NCBI RefSeq assembly: GCF_014596915.1
Contig: NZ_JACVWU010000016.1
Location: 1 to 64,000 of the forward strand
Source: Streptomyces sp. TRM68416
Lineage (GTDB): Bacteria; Actinomycetota; Actinomycetes; Streptomycetales; Streptomycetaceae
Direction: 5' to 3'
Length of the DNA: 64,000 nucleotides
Positions 41,095 through 49,549 of this stretch are shown here, one piece after another. The notes beneath the pieces were generated by a model. That model searched no databases and was not told the origin of the DNA. It saw only the letters and a list, made by a program, of their open reading frames with translations. Made by a program: the position numbers and the translations under genes. Positions within the stretch are counted from its first letter, which is position 1; every line of letters begins with the position of its first letter.

Positions 41095-41737
41095 GGCTCC
41101 GGCGGGCGCTTCTGAGCGCCACGGCCGTCGCCGCGACCCCGGCGAGCACCAGGCCGACGACCGCGTGCGCCGTGCCGGGCCCGGTGGTGCGGGCGTCGGC
41201 CTCGGCCAGGTGGGCCGCGGTGCCGCCGCCGCCCGCGCTGACGGGGGCGACCGGTGAGGCGGGGGCGGAGGGCTCGGCGCCGACGGTGAGCGCGACCCGG
41301 CGCGCCGTACCGCCGCAGGTGACCTCCACGTCGTAGCTGCCGGCCTCGATCGAGCCGCGCACCCGGCTCTCGCCGACCAGCGTGCCGTCGGTCCCGGCGA
41401 GGGCGAGCCGCACCTCGGAGACGAACGCGGCCGAAACGGCGGTGGCCGTCCGCTCGGCGCAGCCGGTGACCCGCAGGGCGATGTCGGAGCCGGGGGCGGG
41501 GGACGGGGGGCTCACCGAGATACCGCCGGTGCCGGGGGCGGGGGACGCGGGGTTCACCGGGACACCGGCGGTGCCGGGGGCGGGGGACGCGGGGTTCACC
41601 GGGACACCGCCGGTACCGGGGGCGGAGGGCGCGGGGTTCACCGGGATGCCGCCTCCGTCCGCCGCGTACGCCGCCGGGGGGAGCAGAGCCGCGACCGCCG
41701 CGACTCCCGCACAGAGAGTGACCTTCAGTGAGCCCAT
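41081..41737 (-). CDS. Secreted proline-rich repeat protein with C-terminal membrane anchor
   Basis: A 218-residue protein. The signal peptide is residues 1-25 (ends AAYA before ADGGG). Tandem 14-residue repeats related to GGVPVNPASPAPGT (about 28-83) follow, then a beta-rich domain (about 84-150), a linker, and a C-terminal transmembrane segment (about 190-210) with a basic tail (RSARRSRGTE). There is no clear LPxTG. It is coupled to the sortase gene downstream, so it may be presented at the surface together with it. The DNA repeats at 41504-41645 suggest length variation. Confidence 0.82.
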   Translation of the reverse strand: MGSLKVTLCAGVAAVAALLPPAAYAADGGGIPVNPAPSAPGTGGVPVNPASPAPGTAGVPVNPASPAPGTGGISVSPPSPAPGSDIALRVTGCAERTATAVSAAFVSEVRLALAGTDGTLVGESRVRGSIEAGSYDVEVTCGGTARRVALTVGAEPSAPASPVAPVSAGGGGTAAHLAEADARTTGPGTAHAVVGLVLAGVAATAVALRSARRSRGTE

Positions 41738-41840
41738 CGTGAACCTCCAGTTACCTGGAGACTCCTCCCGCCCGCCGGACCCCGCATCCCCAGCGGGGCC
41801 CGACTGCTCCGAACGGGTCGTGTTCCGGTGCTCGCGGGTT

Positions 41841-42620
41841 TCAGATCCGTTCGACGAGGTCGGCGATGGAGTCCACCACCCGGGACGGCCGGTACGGGAA
41901 GTCCTCGACCTGCTCGGGCCGGGTCAGCCCGGTGAGCACCAGGAAGGTCTGCATCCCGGCCTCCATGCCGGCCAGCACGTCGGTGTCCATCCGGTCACCG
42001 ATCATGGCGCTGCTCTCGGAGTGGGCCCCGATGGCGTTCAGACCGGTACGCATCATCAACGGGTTCGGCTTGCCCGCGAAGTACGGCTTCTTGCCGGTCG
42101 CCTTGGTGATGAGCGCGGCGACGGCACCGGTCGCGGGCAGCGGGCCCTCGGTGGAGGGGCCGGTCTCGTCGGGGTTGGTGCAGATGAACCGGGCACCGTC
42201 GTTGATCAGCCGTACGGCCTTCGTCATGGCCTCGAAGGAGTACGTGCGGGTCTCTCCGAGGACCACGTAGTCGGGCTCGTGGTCGGTGAGGACGTACCCG
42301 ATGTCGTGCAGGGCGGTGGTCAGACCGGCCTCGCCGATGACGTACGCCGTGCCGCCGGGCCGCTGGTCGTCCAGGAACTGGGCGGTGGCCAGGGCCGAGG
42401 TCCAGATGGACTCGACGGGCACGTCCAGGCCCATGCGCCGCAGGCGGGCGTGCAGGTCGCGCGGGGTGTAGATGGAGTTGTTGGTGAGGACCAGGAACGG
42501 CTTGCCGGACTCGCGCAGCTTCTTCAGGAAGGCGTCGGCGCCGGGGATCGGCACGCCCTCGTGGATGAGCACTCCGTCCATGTCGGTGAGCCATGACTCG
42601 ATGGGCTTGCGGTCTGCCAT
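41841..42620 (-). CDS. HAD-IIA family hydrolase (NagD-like)
   Basis: A 259-residue cytoplasmic phosphatase. Motif I is WLTDMDGVLIHEG (nucleophile Asp13 and Asp15 region), motif II is FLVLTNNSIYTPRDL, and motifs III/IV are FAGKPNPLMMRTGLN and AMIGDRMDTDVLAGMEAGM. The C2-type cap insert between motifs II and III fits NagD and related nucleotide or sugar phosphatases. The physiological substrate is unknown. ATG 42620 follows AGGAGTCACCAGC. Confidence 0.93.
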   Translation of the reverse strand: MADRKPIESWLTDMDGVLIHEGVPIPGADAFLKKLRESGKPFLVLTNNSIYTPRDLHARLRRMGLDVPVESIWTSALATAQFLDDQRPGGTAYVIGEAGLTTALHDIGYVLTDHEPDYVVLGETRTYSFEAMTKAVRLINDGARFICTNPDETGPSTEGPLPATGAVAALITKATGKKPYFAGKPNPLMMRTGLNAIGAHSESSAMIGDRMDTDVLAGMEAGMQTFLVLTGLTRPEQVEDFPYRPSRVVDSIADLVERI

Positions 42621-42741
42621 GTGCTGGTGACTCCTGCGTGCGTACGGGCTTGGGCGGGGGCGCCGGAACCACGGCGTACCGACGCCCCCAGCGTAATCAG
42701 GAAGCCGTCACATTGACCCCGCCGATCACGAGGTCGTGAAG

Positions 42742-43512
42742 TCACCGGGCACCGGGGGCGGCCCGGCGGCGCCTCCGTGCGAGCAGCAGCGCGCCGCCCG
42801 CGGTGAGCAGCAGGGCGCCGACGGCGGCGAGCGCGGCCGCGGGGGTACCGGTGCGGGCGAGTTCGTCGGCGGGCGGCAGGGGCGGGGCGGTGGGGTCGCC
42901 CGGGTCCGGGTCGGTGTCGATGTCGATGGTGAAGCGGTAGTCGTTGGACTGGCCGATCCAGTCGCCGTCGTCGTCGTGACGCTGTACGACGGCCGCGTTG
43001 GCTGTCACGCGGTTGGGTACGGCGTCGGAGGTGACCGCGAGCCGCAGCTTCACGGTGAGCGTCCTGCGGGGGCCGACGGTGAGGGCCTGCGTGAGGGCGC
43101 CTACGAGTTCGTCCGCGTCGGTGGTCTCGAAGCGGACGGGGAGGGGGATGCCGTCGCCCGCGTAGGACTCCAGCCGGGCCTGCGAGGGACGCAGCGCGCG
43201 GCGCTCGTCGACGAGGACGACGACGGGGTGCACGTTGCGGCAGGTCCGGTCGGTGGTGTTCGTCAGCTCCAGGTACCAGATCCCGTACCCGCCACCGGCC
43301 ACGTAGGACTCCGGCCCGCCGTGCAGCCTGGTCGTCAGCGGGAACGCCCGGCCGTCGGGAGCGGCGCAGGTACTGGCGGGCCGGGCGATGTGCGGGGCTG
43401 CGGGCACGGCGGGCGCCGCCCGCTCTGCGGCGGGCGCGGCCGGTGGCGCGGCGAGGAGGGCGACGGCTGCGGCGAGGGGGAGGGACACGGACGCGGGCGG
43501 GCACAGTCGCAT
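42742..43512 (-). CDS. Secreted LAxTG cell-wall-anchored protein
   Basis: A 256-residue protein. The signal peptide is about 1-32 and the extracellular beta domain about 50-200 (GIWYLELTNTTDRTCRNVHP, VTANAAVVQRHDDDGDWIGQ), followed by an Asp/Pro linker. The C-terminus is LARTG, a hydrophobic stretch and RRRRR, a sorting signal of the LAxTG type recognised by Streptomyces class E sortases. The nearest sortase here is class F, so the match is uncertain. ATG 43512 lacks a strong Shine-Dalgarno. The domain's function is not known. Confidence 0.82.
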   Translation of the reverse strand: MRLCPPASVSLPLAAAVALLAAPPAAPAAERAAPAVPAAPHIARPASTCAAPDGRAFPLTTRLHGGPESYVAGGGYGIWYLELTNTTDRTCRNVHPVVVLVDERRALRPSQARLESYAGDGIPLPVRFETTDADELVGALTQALTVGPRRTLTVKLRLAVTSDAVPNRVTANAAVVQRHDDDGDWIGQSNDYRFTIDIDTDPDPGDPTAPPLPPADELARTGTPAAALAAVGALLLTAGGALLLARRRRRAAPGAR

Positions 43513-43635
43513 GAACACATGACCATGCCGGTCGCGGTGGCGGGCGGAGGCGAGGCGCACCGGCGGGGGCCGGGTTTCCGCCCGATCGGACGCGGCCCCG
43601 GTCGGCAGCGGACCTCGCGACCGCCCCTCCCCCAG

Positions 43636-44424
43636 CTACCGCCGCGCCGTCAGCACCGGCTGGTAGTACCCCGTGGACTCCGGCCCCTGCCAGGCGACGT
43701 CGGTGAACCCCGCCTCCGTCACCAGCCGGACCGCCTCGACGCGGGTCAGCGCCCAGTACGCCGTCCGGCGGCGCCGTACCGTCCAGCCGTCCCCGTCGGG
43801 CAGCAGCTGGAAGTGCTCCAGGTCGTAGCGCTCGCCGTCCTCGTGCCAGTGCCACAGCTGGAAGGTGATCGCCCGGCCCGTGGGGGTCCGCGTGACCTGC
43901 GGAGGGGCCGCGGTGGGACGGGTCCGGCGCGCCTCGTCGTAGTCCCGGAGGCTGATCAGCAGCAGCCCTCCGTCGCGCAGGACGCGCCGCATGCCCAGCA
44001 GGGCGGCCGTCACGTCCCGCTCGGACAGCAGGTGCGGCAGCGCGTTGTCGGCGGAGACGACGGCGTCGAAGGCGCCCGGCGCGAACGGCAGCCGGCGCAT
44101 GTCCGCGGCCGCCACCGGAAGCCGCACGTCACGGGCCGCCGCCTCGGCCGCGGCGCGCGCGGCGGCCCGGGGGCTCAGGTCGCTGCCGACGACCCGGTGC
44201 CCGCGCCGGGCCAGCCCGATCGCCTGGGTGCCGATCCCGCAGGAGCAGTCCAGGACAGCGTGCGGCCCGGCTCCCAGAAGGGACGTCAGCAGCCCGTCCA
44301 GCACCACCCCTTGGCGTCTCGTGCTCGCGTCCCAGTCCGGGAAGATCAGGTGGTAGTCGGCGGCCAGGTCGTCGTAGAAGGACTGCACCGTCGTCGTAGA
44401 AGGAGTGCACCGGGGTGCGGGCAT
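43636..44424 (-). CDS. Class I SAM-dependent methyltransferase
   Basis: A 262-residue methyltransferase with motif I AVLDCSCGIGTQAIGLA, motif II VVGSDLSPRAA, DMRRLPFAPGAFDAVVSADN and LISLRDYDEARRTRPTA. The substrate is unknown. It lies 9 bp after the ROK regulator gene and is probably co-transcribed. A 22-bp tandem repeat (44369-44412) crosses the start: because 22 is not a multiple of three, the first copy is read as CTPSTTT and the second as VQSFYDD, so the N-terminus was probably extended by the duplication. ATG 44424 has AGGGTGAG upstream; GTG 44388 may be the ancestral start. Confidence 0.85.
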   Translation of the reverse strand: MPAPRCTPSTTTVQSFYDDLAADYHLIFPDWDASTRRQGVVLDGLLTSLLGAGPHAVLDCSCGIGTQAIGLARRGHRVVGSDLSPRAAARAAAEAAARDVRLPVAAADMRRLPFAPGAFDAVVSADNALPHLLSERDVTAALLGMRRVLRDGGLLLISLRDYDEARRTRPTAAPPQVTRTPTGRAITFQLWHWHEDGERYDLEHFQLLPDGDGWTVRRRRTAYWALTRVEAVRLVTEAGFTDVAWQGPESTGYYQPVLTARR

Positions 44425-44433
44425 GCGCTCACC

Positions 44434-45543
44434 CTAGGACGCCTCGCCACGCCCGAACAGCGGTGCCAGCAGCAGTTGGGCCGCGCCCTCCGCCACCTCC
44501 CGCCCGCCGCCGGGAGCGATCCGTACCGGCACCGGCTCCTCGCCGACGCGGCGGGCGCGTTGTTCGAGGACGGCCGCGGTGCCCCGTAGGAAACAGTCGG
44601 GGTGGCCGGCGACCGTGCGGCCGCCCAGCAGCACCAGGTCGATGTCGAGCAGGGCTACGAGGTTGGCGGCGCCGGTGCCGAGGATGCGTGCCGCTTCCTC
44701 GAAGTCGCCGTGCCCGACGGCGGCCAGGCAGAGGGCCTCCACGCACCCGCGGTTGCCGCACTCGCACGGCGGCCCGTCCAGGTGGACGACCTGGTGCCCG
44801 AACTCCCCCGCGCCGGTCCGCGCCCCGCGGCGGACGACTCCGCCGAGCACCAGCCCGCCGCCGAGCCCCGAGCCGAAGTGCAGGTACGCGAAGGACTCCC
44901 CGGTGTCGCCCGCGACCGCCAGCCCCAGGGCCGCCGCGTTGGTGTCCTTGTCCACCACGACCGGCACCCCGGGTCCGAGTGCCCGCTCCAGCGTCGCCCG
45001 CAGGGGGAAGCCGTCCCACTCGGGGAAACCGGTGACCCGGTGCAGGACGCCGCGGGTGTGGTCCAGCGGGCCCGGCAGTCCCACGCCCACCCCGAGGAGC
45101 GTCCCCACGGCGCCCGCCCCGACCAGCGCGGTCACCTCCCGTACGACGCTGTCGACGACCGCCGCCTGCCCCGCCCCCAGGTCCAGCGGGGCTGCCCGTT
45201 CCGCCACCACCGCGCCGGTCAGGTCGACGAGCACCGCCCGCAGCGCGTCCCGGTCCAGATGCACGCCCACCGCGTGCCCGGCCTCCGGCACCAGCCGCAG
45301 CGCGGTGCGCGGCTTGCCGCCCGTGGAGGCCCGCCGGCCCGCCTCCGTCACCAGGCCCTCCGCCCGCAGCCGCGCGGTGATCTTGCTGACGGCCTGCGGG
45401 GTCAGCCCGATCCGCTCGGCCACTTCGAGCCGGCTGATCCCGTCCGCCCCGGCCGCCCGCAGCAGGTCGAGGACGAGCGCGGTGTTGTGGTTGCGCAAGG
45501 CCGGCAGGTTCACGCCCTGGGCCGCGCCGTTCGTACTGCTCAC
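44434..45543 (-). CDS. ROK-family transcriptional regulator
   Basis: A 369-residue protein. The N-terminal MarR-like winged helix is about 15-75 (RLEVAERIGLTPQAVSKITARL). The ROK domain is about 85-360, with the glycine-rich VGVGLPGPLDHTRG, VDKDTNAAALG, GEFGHQVVHLDGPPCECGNRGCVE (zinc ligands Cys-x-Cys-x4-Cys) and a C-terminal ATPase fold. Such proteins repress sugar genes. It is divergent from the Gfo/Idh/MocA gene, with an inverted repeat between them, so autoregulation and control of that oxidoreductase are likely. Confidence 0.92.
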   Translation of the reverse strand: MSSTNGAAQGVNLPALRNHNTALVLDLLRAAGADGISRLEVAERIGLTPQAVSKITARLRAEGLVTEAGRRASTGGKPRTALRLVPEAGHAVGVHLDRDALRAVLVDLTGAVVAERAAPLDLGAGQAAVVDSVVREVTALVGAGAVGTLLGVGVGLPGPLDHTRGVLHRVTGFPEWDGFPLRATLERALGPGVPVVVDKDTNAAALGLAVAGDTGESFAYLHFGSGLGGGLVLGGVVRRGARTGAGEFGHQVVHLDGPPCECGNRGCVEALCLAAVGHGDFEEAARILGTGAANLVALLDIDLVLLGGRTVAGHPDCFLRGTAAVLEQRARRVGEEPVPVRIAPGGGREVAEGAAQLLLAPLFGRGEAS

Positions 45544-45567
45544 GCCACCATTCTCCCCGCCGCTTGC

Positions 45568-45592
45568 ACTTTGGCAACAGCGTTGCGAAAGT
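45568..45592. promoter_or_regulatory. Inverted repeat between ROK and Gfo/Idh/MocA genes
   Basis: ACTTTGGCAAC and GTTGCGAAAGT (10 of 11 arm positions pair) separated by AGC, between divergent genes whose starts are 57 bp apart. Candidate operator for the ROK regulator. Confidence 0.7.
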
Positions 45593-45599
45593 AGGGTCC

Positions 45600-46670
45600 A
45601 TGACTGGTACCCCCCTCCGTGTGGGCCTGATCGGCTACGGCCTCGCGGGCTCCGTCTTCCACGCCCCGCTGATCGCCGCCACCGAGGGCCTCGCCCTGGA
45701 CACGGTGGTCACCTCCAACCCGGAGCGGCAAAAGCAGGCCCGCGCCGAGTTCCCGGACGTGCGGGTCGCCGCGACCCCCGACGAACTCTTCGAGCGGGCG
45801 GCCGACGACCTCGACCTGATCGTCGTCGCGTCCCCGAACAAGACCCACGTCCCGCTCGCCACCACCGCCCTCAAGGCGGGCCTCCCGGTCGTCGTCGACA
45901 AGCCGGTCGCGGGCACCGCGGCCGAGGCCCGCGAACTCGCCGCCCTGGCCGACGAACGCGGCGTCCTCCTCTCCGTCTTCCAGAACCGCCGCTGGGACAA
46001 CGACTTCCTGACCCTGCGGAGGCTCGTCGCCGACGGCGAGCTGGGCGACGTCCTGCGCTTCGAGTCCCGCTTCGAACGCTGGCGCCCGCAGCTCAAGGGC
46101 GGCTGGCGGGAGTCCGGCGACCCCGCAGAGATCGGAGGTCTCCTCTACGACCTCGGCAGCCACGTCGTCGACCAGGCCCTCGCCCTCTTCGGCCCGGCCG
46201 CCTCCGTCTACGCCGAGACGGACGTCCGCCGCCCGGGCGCCGAGACGGACGACGACACCTTCATCGCCCTCACGCACACCGGCGGCGTCCGCTCCCACCT
46301 CTACGTCTCCGCCACCACCGCCCAGCTCGGCCCGCGCTTCCGCGTACTCGGCTCGCGGGCGGGCTACGTCAAGTACGGCCTCGATCCCCAGGAGGCCGCC
46401 CTGCGCGAGGGCACCCGCCCCGGCCCCGGCTGGGGCACGGAACCCGAGTCGCTGTGGGGCCGCGTGGGCGCCGGAGAGTCCCCGCTGACCGGCGGCGGAC
46501 GCCCGGAACCGACCCTGCCCGGCGACTACCCCGCGTACTATGCGGCCGTGGCCAGGGCCATCACCTCCGGCGGCGCCAACCCGGTGACCGCCCTGGAGGC
46601 GGCCGCCGCCCTCGACGTACTGGAGGCGGCCCGCCGGTCGGCCCGCGACGGAGTGGTGGTGACGCTGTGA
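45600..46670 (+). CDS. Gfo/Idh/MocA-family oxidoreductase
   Basis: A 356-residue NAD(P)-dependent oxidoreductase. The Rossmann motif is VGLIGYGLAGSVFHAPLI, followed by VVASPNKTHVPLATTALKAG and VVVDKPVAGTAAEARELA (the conserved EKP-like Lys), and the C-terminal domain with LLYDLGSHVVDQALALFG. It acts on sugars or sugar derivatives. ATG 45600 gives the family-typical N-terminus. The next two short frames are coupled by GTGA overlaps. Confidence 0.93.
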   Translation: MTGTPLRVGLIGYGLAGSVFHAPLIAATEGLALDTVVTSNPERQKQARAEFPDVRVAATPDELFERAADDLDLIVVASPNKTHVPLATTALKAGLPVVVDKPVAGTAAEARELAALADERGVLLSVFQNRRWDNDFLTLRRLVADGELGDVLRFESRFERWRPQLKGGWRESGDPAEIGGLLYDLGSHVVDQALALFGPAASVYAETDVRRPGAETDDDTFIALTHTGGVRSHLYVSATTAQLGPRFRVLGSRAGYVKYGLDPQEAALREGTRPGPGWGTEPESLWGRVGAGESPLTGGGRPEPTLPGDYPAYYAAVARAITSGGANPVTALEAAAALDVLEAARRSARDGVVVTL

Positions 46671-46726
46671 CGCACGACAACGGAATCAGCCCGGAGGCCG
46701 CCCCGAGCCCGGCGGTGACGCCGTGA
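46667..46726 (+). CDS. 19-codon leader-like ORF, duplicated start of the next gene
   Basis: GTG 46667 overlaps the oxidoreductase stop as GTGA and opens 19 codons reading MTHDNGISPEAAPSPAVTP, whose stop overlaps the next gene's GTG as GTGA. Both ORFs begin GTGACGCACGACAAC (MTHDN), so it looks like a tandem duplication of the gene start. It may only pass ribosomes to the next gene. Confidence 0.5.
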   Translation: MTHDNGISPEAAPSPAVTP

Positions 46727-47238
46727 CGCACGACAACAAGATCACGCCGAAGTTCACGCCGGAACTCACCCCCACCGTCGAGGAGCTGGAGGCGCAGGAA
46801 CGGCGCCTGGTCTTCCGCCGGTTCACGTACGAAGACGCCTGGGCCCTCGGCTCCCTGCTGGTCGAGTCGGGCCGCGAGCGCCAGGCCCCGATCGCCGTCG
46901 ACATCCACCGCGCCGGCCAGCAGCTCTTCCACGCCGCCCTGCCCGGCTCGACCCCCGACAACGACGCCTGGATCGCCCGCAAGCGCCGCGTCGTCGAACG
47001 CTACGGCGCCTCGTCCTACCTGGTGGGCGCCCGCTTCCGGGCCAAGGGCACGACATTCGAGGAGTCGTCCCGCCTGGACGCGGACACCTACGCGGCACAC
47101 GGCGGTTCGTTCCCGATCACCGTCGAGGACGTGGGCGTCATCGGCGCGGTGACGGTGAGCGGTCTGCCGCAACTGGAGGACCACCGGATGGTGGTGGCGG
47201 CGGTCGAGGAGTTCCTGGAGAAGTTCCAGGGCCGGTAG
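46723..47238 (+). CDS. UPF0303 / heme-degrading-domain family protein (HbpS-like fold)
   Basis: A 171-residue protein with the UPF0303 pattern: LEAQERRLVFRRFTYEDAW, IAVDIHRAGQQLFHAALPGST, DNDAWIARKRRVVERYGASSYLVG and AAHGGSFPITVEDVGVIGAVTVSGL. The fold is that of HbpS-type proteins; the role is unknown. GTG 46723 lies in a GTGA overlap with the short leader ORF. Coupling with the Gfo/Idh/MocA gene suggests a shared metabolic function. Confidence 0.88.
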   Translation: MTHDNKITPKFTPELTPTVEELEAQERRLVFRRFTYEDAWALGSLLVESGRERQAPIAVDIHRAGQQLFHAALPGSTPDNDAWIARKRRVVERYGASSYLVGARFRAKGTTFEESSRLDADTYAAHGGSFPITVEDVGVIGAVTVSGLPQLEDHRMVVAAVEEFLEKFQGR

Positions 47239-47374
47239 CCGGGCGGACGGCCAGACCGGACGGCCAGAGCAGCCCCAGGTCGCGAGCGCGCTGCACGTGA
47301 CCGTGGGCATCATCCTGCTGTGGCCGGCCGCCGCCCTCGGGTGGCGGCCTGTCACGGCTCCCCCAGCGGAGCGC

Positions 47375-48226
47375 CTACGCGTCCTTCAGTTCCTGCCGCT
47401 GCCGCCCCAGCCCCTCGATCTCCAACTCGACGACGTCCCCGGCCCGCAGGAACGGCTTCGGTTCGGGCGCGCCCAGCGCCACCCCGGCCGGCGTGCCGGT
47501 GTTGATGACGTCACCGGGGTACAGGGTCATGAACTGGCTGACGTACCGCACCACTTCCCCGACCGGGAAGATCTGCTCCGCCGTGGTCCCGTCCTGCTTC
47601 AGCTCGCCGTTGACCCACAGCTTCAGCGACAGGTCCTGCGGATCGGCGATCTCGTCGGCGGTCACCAGCCAGGGCCCCAGCGGGTTGAACGTCTCGCAGT
47701 TCTTCCCCTTGTCCCAGGTTCCGCCCCGCTCGATCTGGAACTCCCGCTCGGACACGTCGTGCGCTACGGCGTACCCGGCGACGTGCGAGAGCGCCGCCTC
47801 GGCCGACTCGACGTACCGGGCCGTGCGCCCGATGACGACCGCCAGCTCGACCTCCCAGTCGGTCTTCACCGACCCACGGGGCACGAGCACGGTGTCGTTC
47901 GGCCCTACGACCGTGTCGGCGGCCTTGAAGAACACGACCGGCTCGGCGGGCGGCTCGGCGCCTGTCTCGCGGGCGTGGTCGTGGTAGTTCAGCCCGATGC
48001 ACACGATCTTGCCGATCCGGCCCAGCGGCGGCCCGATCCGCAGCCCGGTGGCGTCCAGCACCGGCAGCTCCGCGGCCGCCGCGCGGATCCGCGCGAGCGC
48101 CTCGTCGTCGGCGAGCAGCGCTCCGTCGATGTCCGGCACGACCCCCGACAGATCCTTCAGGACTCCCTCGGCGTCGAGCAGCGCGGGCGTCTCCGCTCCC
48201 GCCGTACCGACTCGCAGCAGCTTCAT
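47375..48226 (-). CDS. Fumarylacetoacetate hydrolase family protein
   Basis: A 283-residue enzyme with the FAH-domain features KIVCIGLNYHDHARETG, PVVFFKAADTVVGPNDTVLV, DWEVELAVVIGRTARYV (metal-binding Glu), YAVAHDVSEREFQIERGG and TLYPGDVINTGTPAGVALG. Probably a 2-hydroxyhepta-2,4-diene-dioate isomerase or a related C-C hydrolase that binds Mg. ATG 48226 (MKLLRVGTAG). It is alone between the convergent UPF0303 gene and a repeat tract. Confidence 0.92.
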   Translation of the reverse strand: MKLLRVGTAGAETPALLDAEGVLKDLSGVVPDIDGALLADDEALARIRAAAAELPVLDATGLRIGPPLGRIGKIVCIGLNYHDHARETGAEPPAEPVVFFKAADTVVGPNDTVLVPRGSVKTDWEVELAVVIGRTARYVESAEAALSHVAGYAVAHDVSEREFQIERGGTWDKGKNCETFNPLGPWLVTADEIADPQDLSLKLWVNGELKQDGTTAEQIFPVGEVVRYVSQFMTLYPGDVINTGTPAGVALGAPEPKPFLRAGDVVELEIEGLGRQRQELKDA

Positions 48227-48352
48227 GGTCACAATCTCCCTCGATCGCGGGGCGCCCGCCGATGTGTGCAGCCATCGGAGAACTGGTCGATCCTCCAAGC
48301 TCCCCGTCCACTCCGCAATACCCGGTTCATGTACTGGACCGTAGCTACGGGT

Positions 48353-48478
48353 GCGGCACGGCAGGTTCAGGGATGGGGCACGGCCGACTCAGGGATAGAG
48401 CACAGCCGGTTCCGGGACAGGGCACGGCCGGTTCAGGGGCAGAGCACAGCCGCTCAGGGATAGAGCACAGCCCGTTCC
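48353..48478. repeat. About five to six 22-bp tandem repeats
   Basis: Units of about 22 bp with consensus (G/A)GCAC(G/A)GCCGGTTCAGGGA(T/C)AG run across the intergenic region and into the 3' end of the YidC-like gene, whose stop is at 48454-48456. Spacer variation suggests slippage. Confidence 0.8.
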
Positions 48479-49149
48479 ACGGCGCTCCAGGTCGTACTGG
48501 TGACGACGTACAGCGCGGCCGCGAGCGGTACGACCGCCACCGTGACGAGCGTGAAGAAGGACATGTACGGCATGACCGCGGTGATCGCCCCGGCGCCCGG
48601 GGTGTCCATGGGCGCGGTGTCGGCCATGGTCGCCTTCGTGCGGCGGTAGTTGAAGAAGGCGACGACCGCGACGAGGGCGAAGAGCCCTCCGTACACGAGC
48701 CCGGCCGTGCCGCCCGCGTGCAGCGCGTCGGTCCCGCGGTCGCCGAGCGGTGCGGAGAGCAGTGTGTGGCCGAGCAGTTCGTTGGCCCGGCCGCCGATCT
48801 CCTCGGCGGAGAAGAGGTGGTAGAGCAGGAAGAACGCCGGGAGTTGCAGCATGCTCGGCAGGCAGCCCGACAGCGGCGACACCTTCTCCTCGGCGTGCAG
48901 CGCGAGCACCGCCCGCTGGAGCTTCTCGGGGTTCTTGCCGTGCCGCTTGCGCAGCTCGGCGATCCGGGGCTGGAGCGCGGCCCGGGCGCGGGCGCCGCGC
49001 GCGGCGGACCGGGACAGCGGGTGCACGAGCAGCCGTACGAACGCGGTGAACAGGACGATCGCGGCGGCGGCCGCGGAGTCGTGGAAGAGCGGCTGGAGCA
49101 GGTCGGCCAGGTGCTGGACCAGGTCGGCGAACAGGGTGAACACGGACAT
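48454..49149 (-). CDS. YidC/Oxa1-family membrane protein insertase
   Basis: A 231-residue membrane protein. A transmembrane segment near 26-44 follows the short N-terminus; RSAARGARARAALQPRIAEL and RKRHGKNPEKLQRAVLALH form the cytoplasmic coiled segment; further transmembrane segments contain LSGCLPSMLQLPAFFLLYHL and YGGLFALVAVVAFFNYRRTK and the C-terminal helices. The positive groove arginine is plausible (FTAFVRLLVHPL). It is a short accessory YidC; the main YidC would be elsewhere. Encoded 88 bp after a DUF6412-type gene. The substrate is unknown. Confidence 0.86.
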   Translation of the reverse strand: MSVFTLFADLVQHLADLLQPLFHDSAAAAAIVLFTAFVRLLVHPLSRSAARGARARAALQPRIAELRKRHGKNPEKLQRAVLALHAEEKVSPLSGCLPSMLQLPAFFLLYHLFSAEEIGGRANELLGHTLLSAPLGDRGTDALHAGGTAGLVYGGLFALVAVVAFFNYRRTKATMADTAPMDTPGAGAITAVMPYMSFFTLVTVAVVPLAAALYVVTSTTWSAVERAVLYP

Positions 49150-49237
49150 GGGTGAGCCCTCCGGGGGTCTCGTCGTGCCGGAAACGGAGATGGCGGCATG
49201 ACGACGGCCCGCGCGGGGTCGGCTGGAGAGGCGTGCC

Positions 49238-49549
49238 CTACGCGACGGCCGTCGGGAGGGCGTGTCCGGGCGCTCGGGGACGGGTGCGTCCCCTGGCGTC
49301 GGGATCGCGTTGCGGCAGGAAGGCCGTACGCAGGTCCCGGTCGCGGATGGCCGTACGCACCCGGGTGGGCGGCACGGCGGGCGCGCAGCGTGCGGCGAGC
49401 AGCGCGCAGGCGGCGAGCGCGGACCCGGCCGCGGCGGTGGCGGCGAGGGCGACGGTGGCGGAGAGGCTGCCGGAGTCGAGGAGGAGAAGGTCCAGGAGCA
49501 GGACCAGCAGGGCGACGGCGAGACGCGAGTTGGACCAGGTCCTGGTCAT
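49238..49549 (-). CDS. Small membrane protein (DUF6412-like)
   Basis: A 103-residue protein with two hydrophobic segments (about 9-26 and 29-55) and a basic C-terminal tail. I recall DUF6412 proteins next to accessory YidC genes in Streptomyces, and this pair fits. It may be a partner or substrate of the insertase. ATG 49549 (MTRTWSNSRLAV). The assignment rests on gene order and hydrophobicity. Confidence 0.7.
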   Translation of the reverse strand: MTRTWSNSRLAVALLVLLLDLLLLDSGSLSATVALAATAAAGSALAACALLAARCAPAVPPTRVRTAIRDRDLRTAFLPQRDPDARGRTRPRAPGHALPTAVA

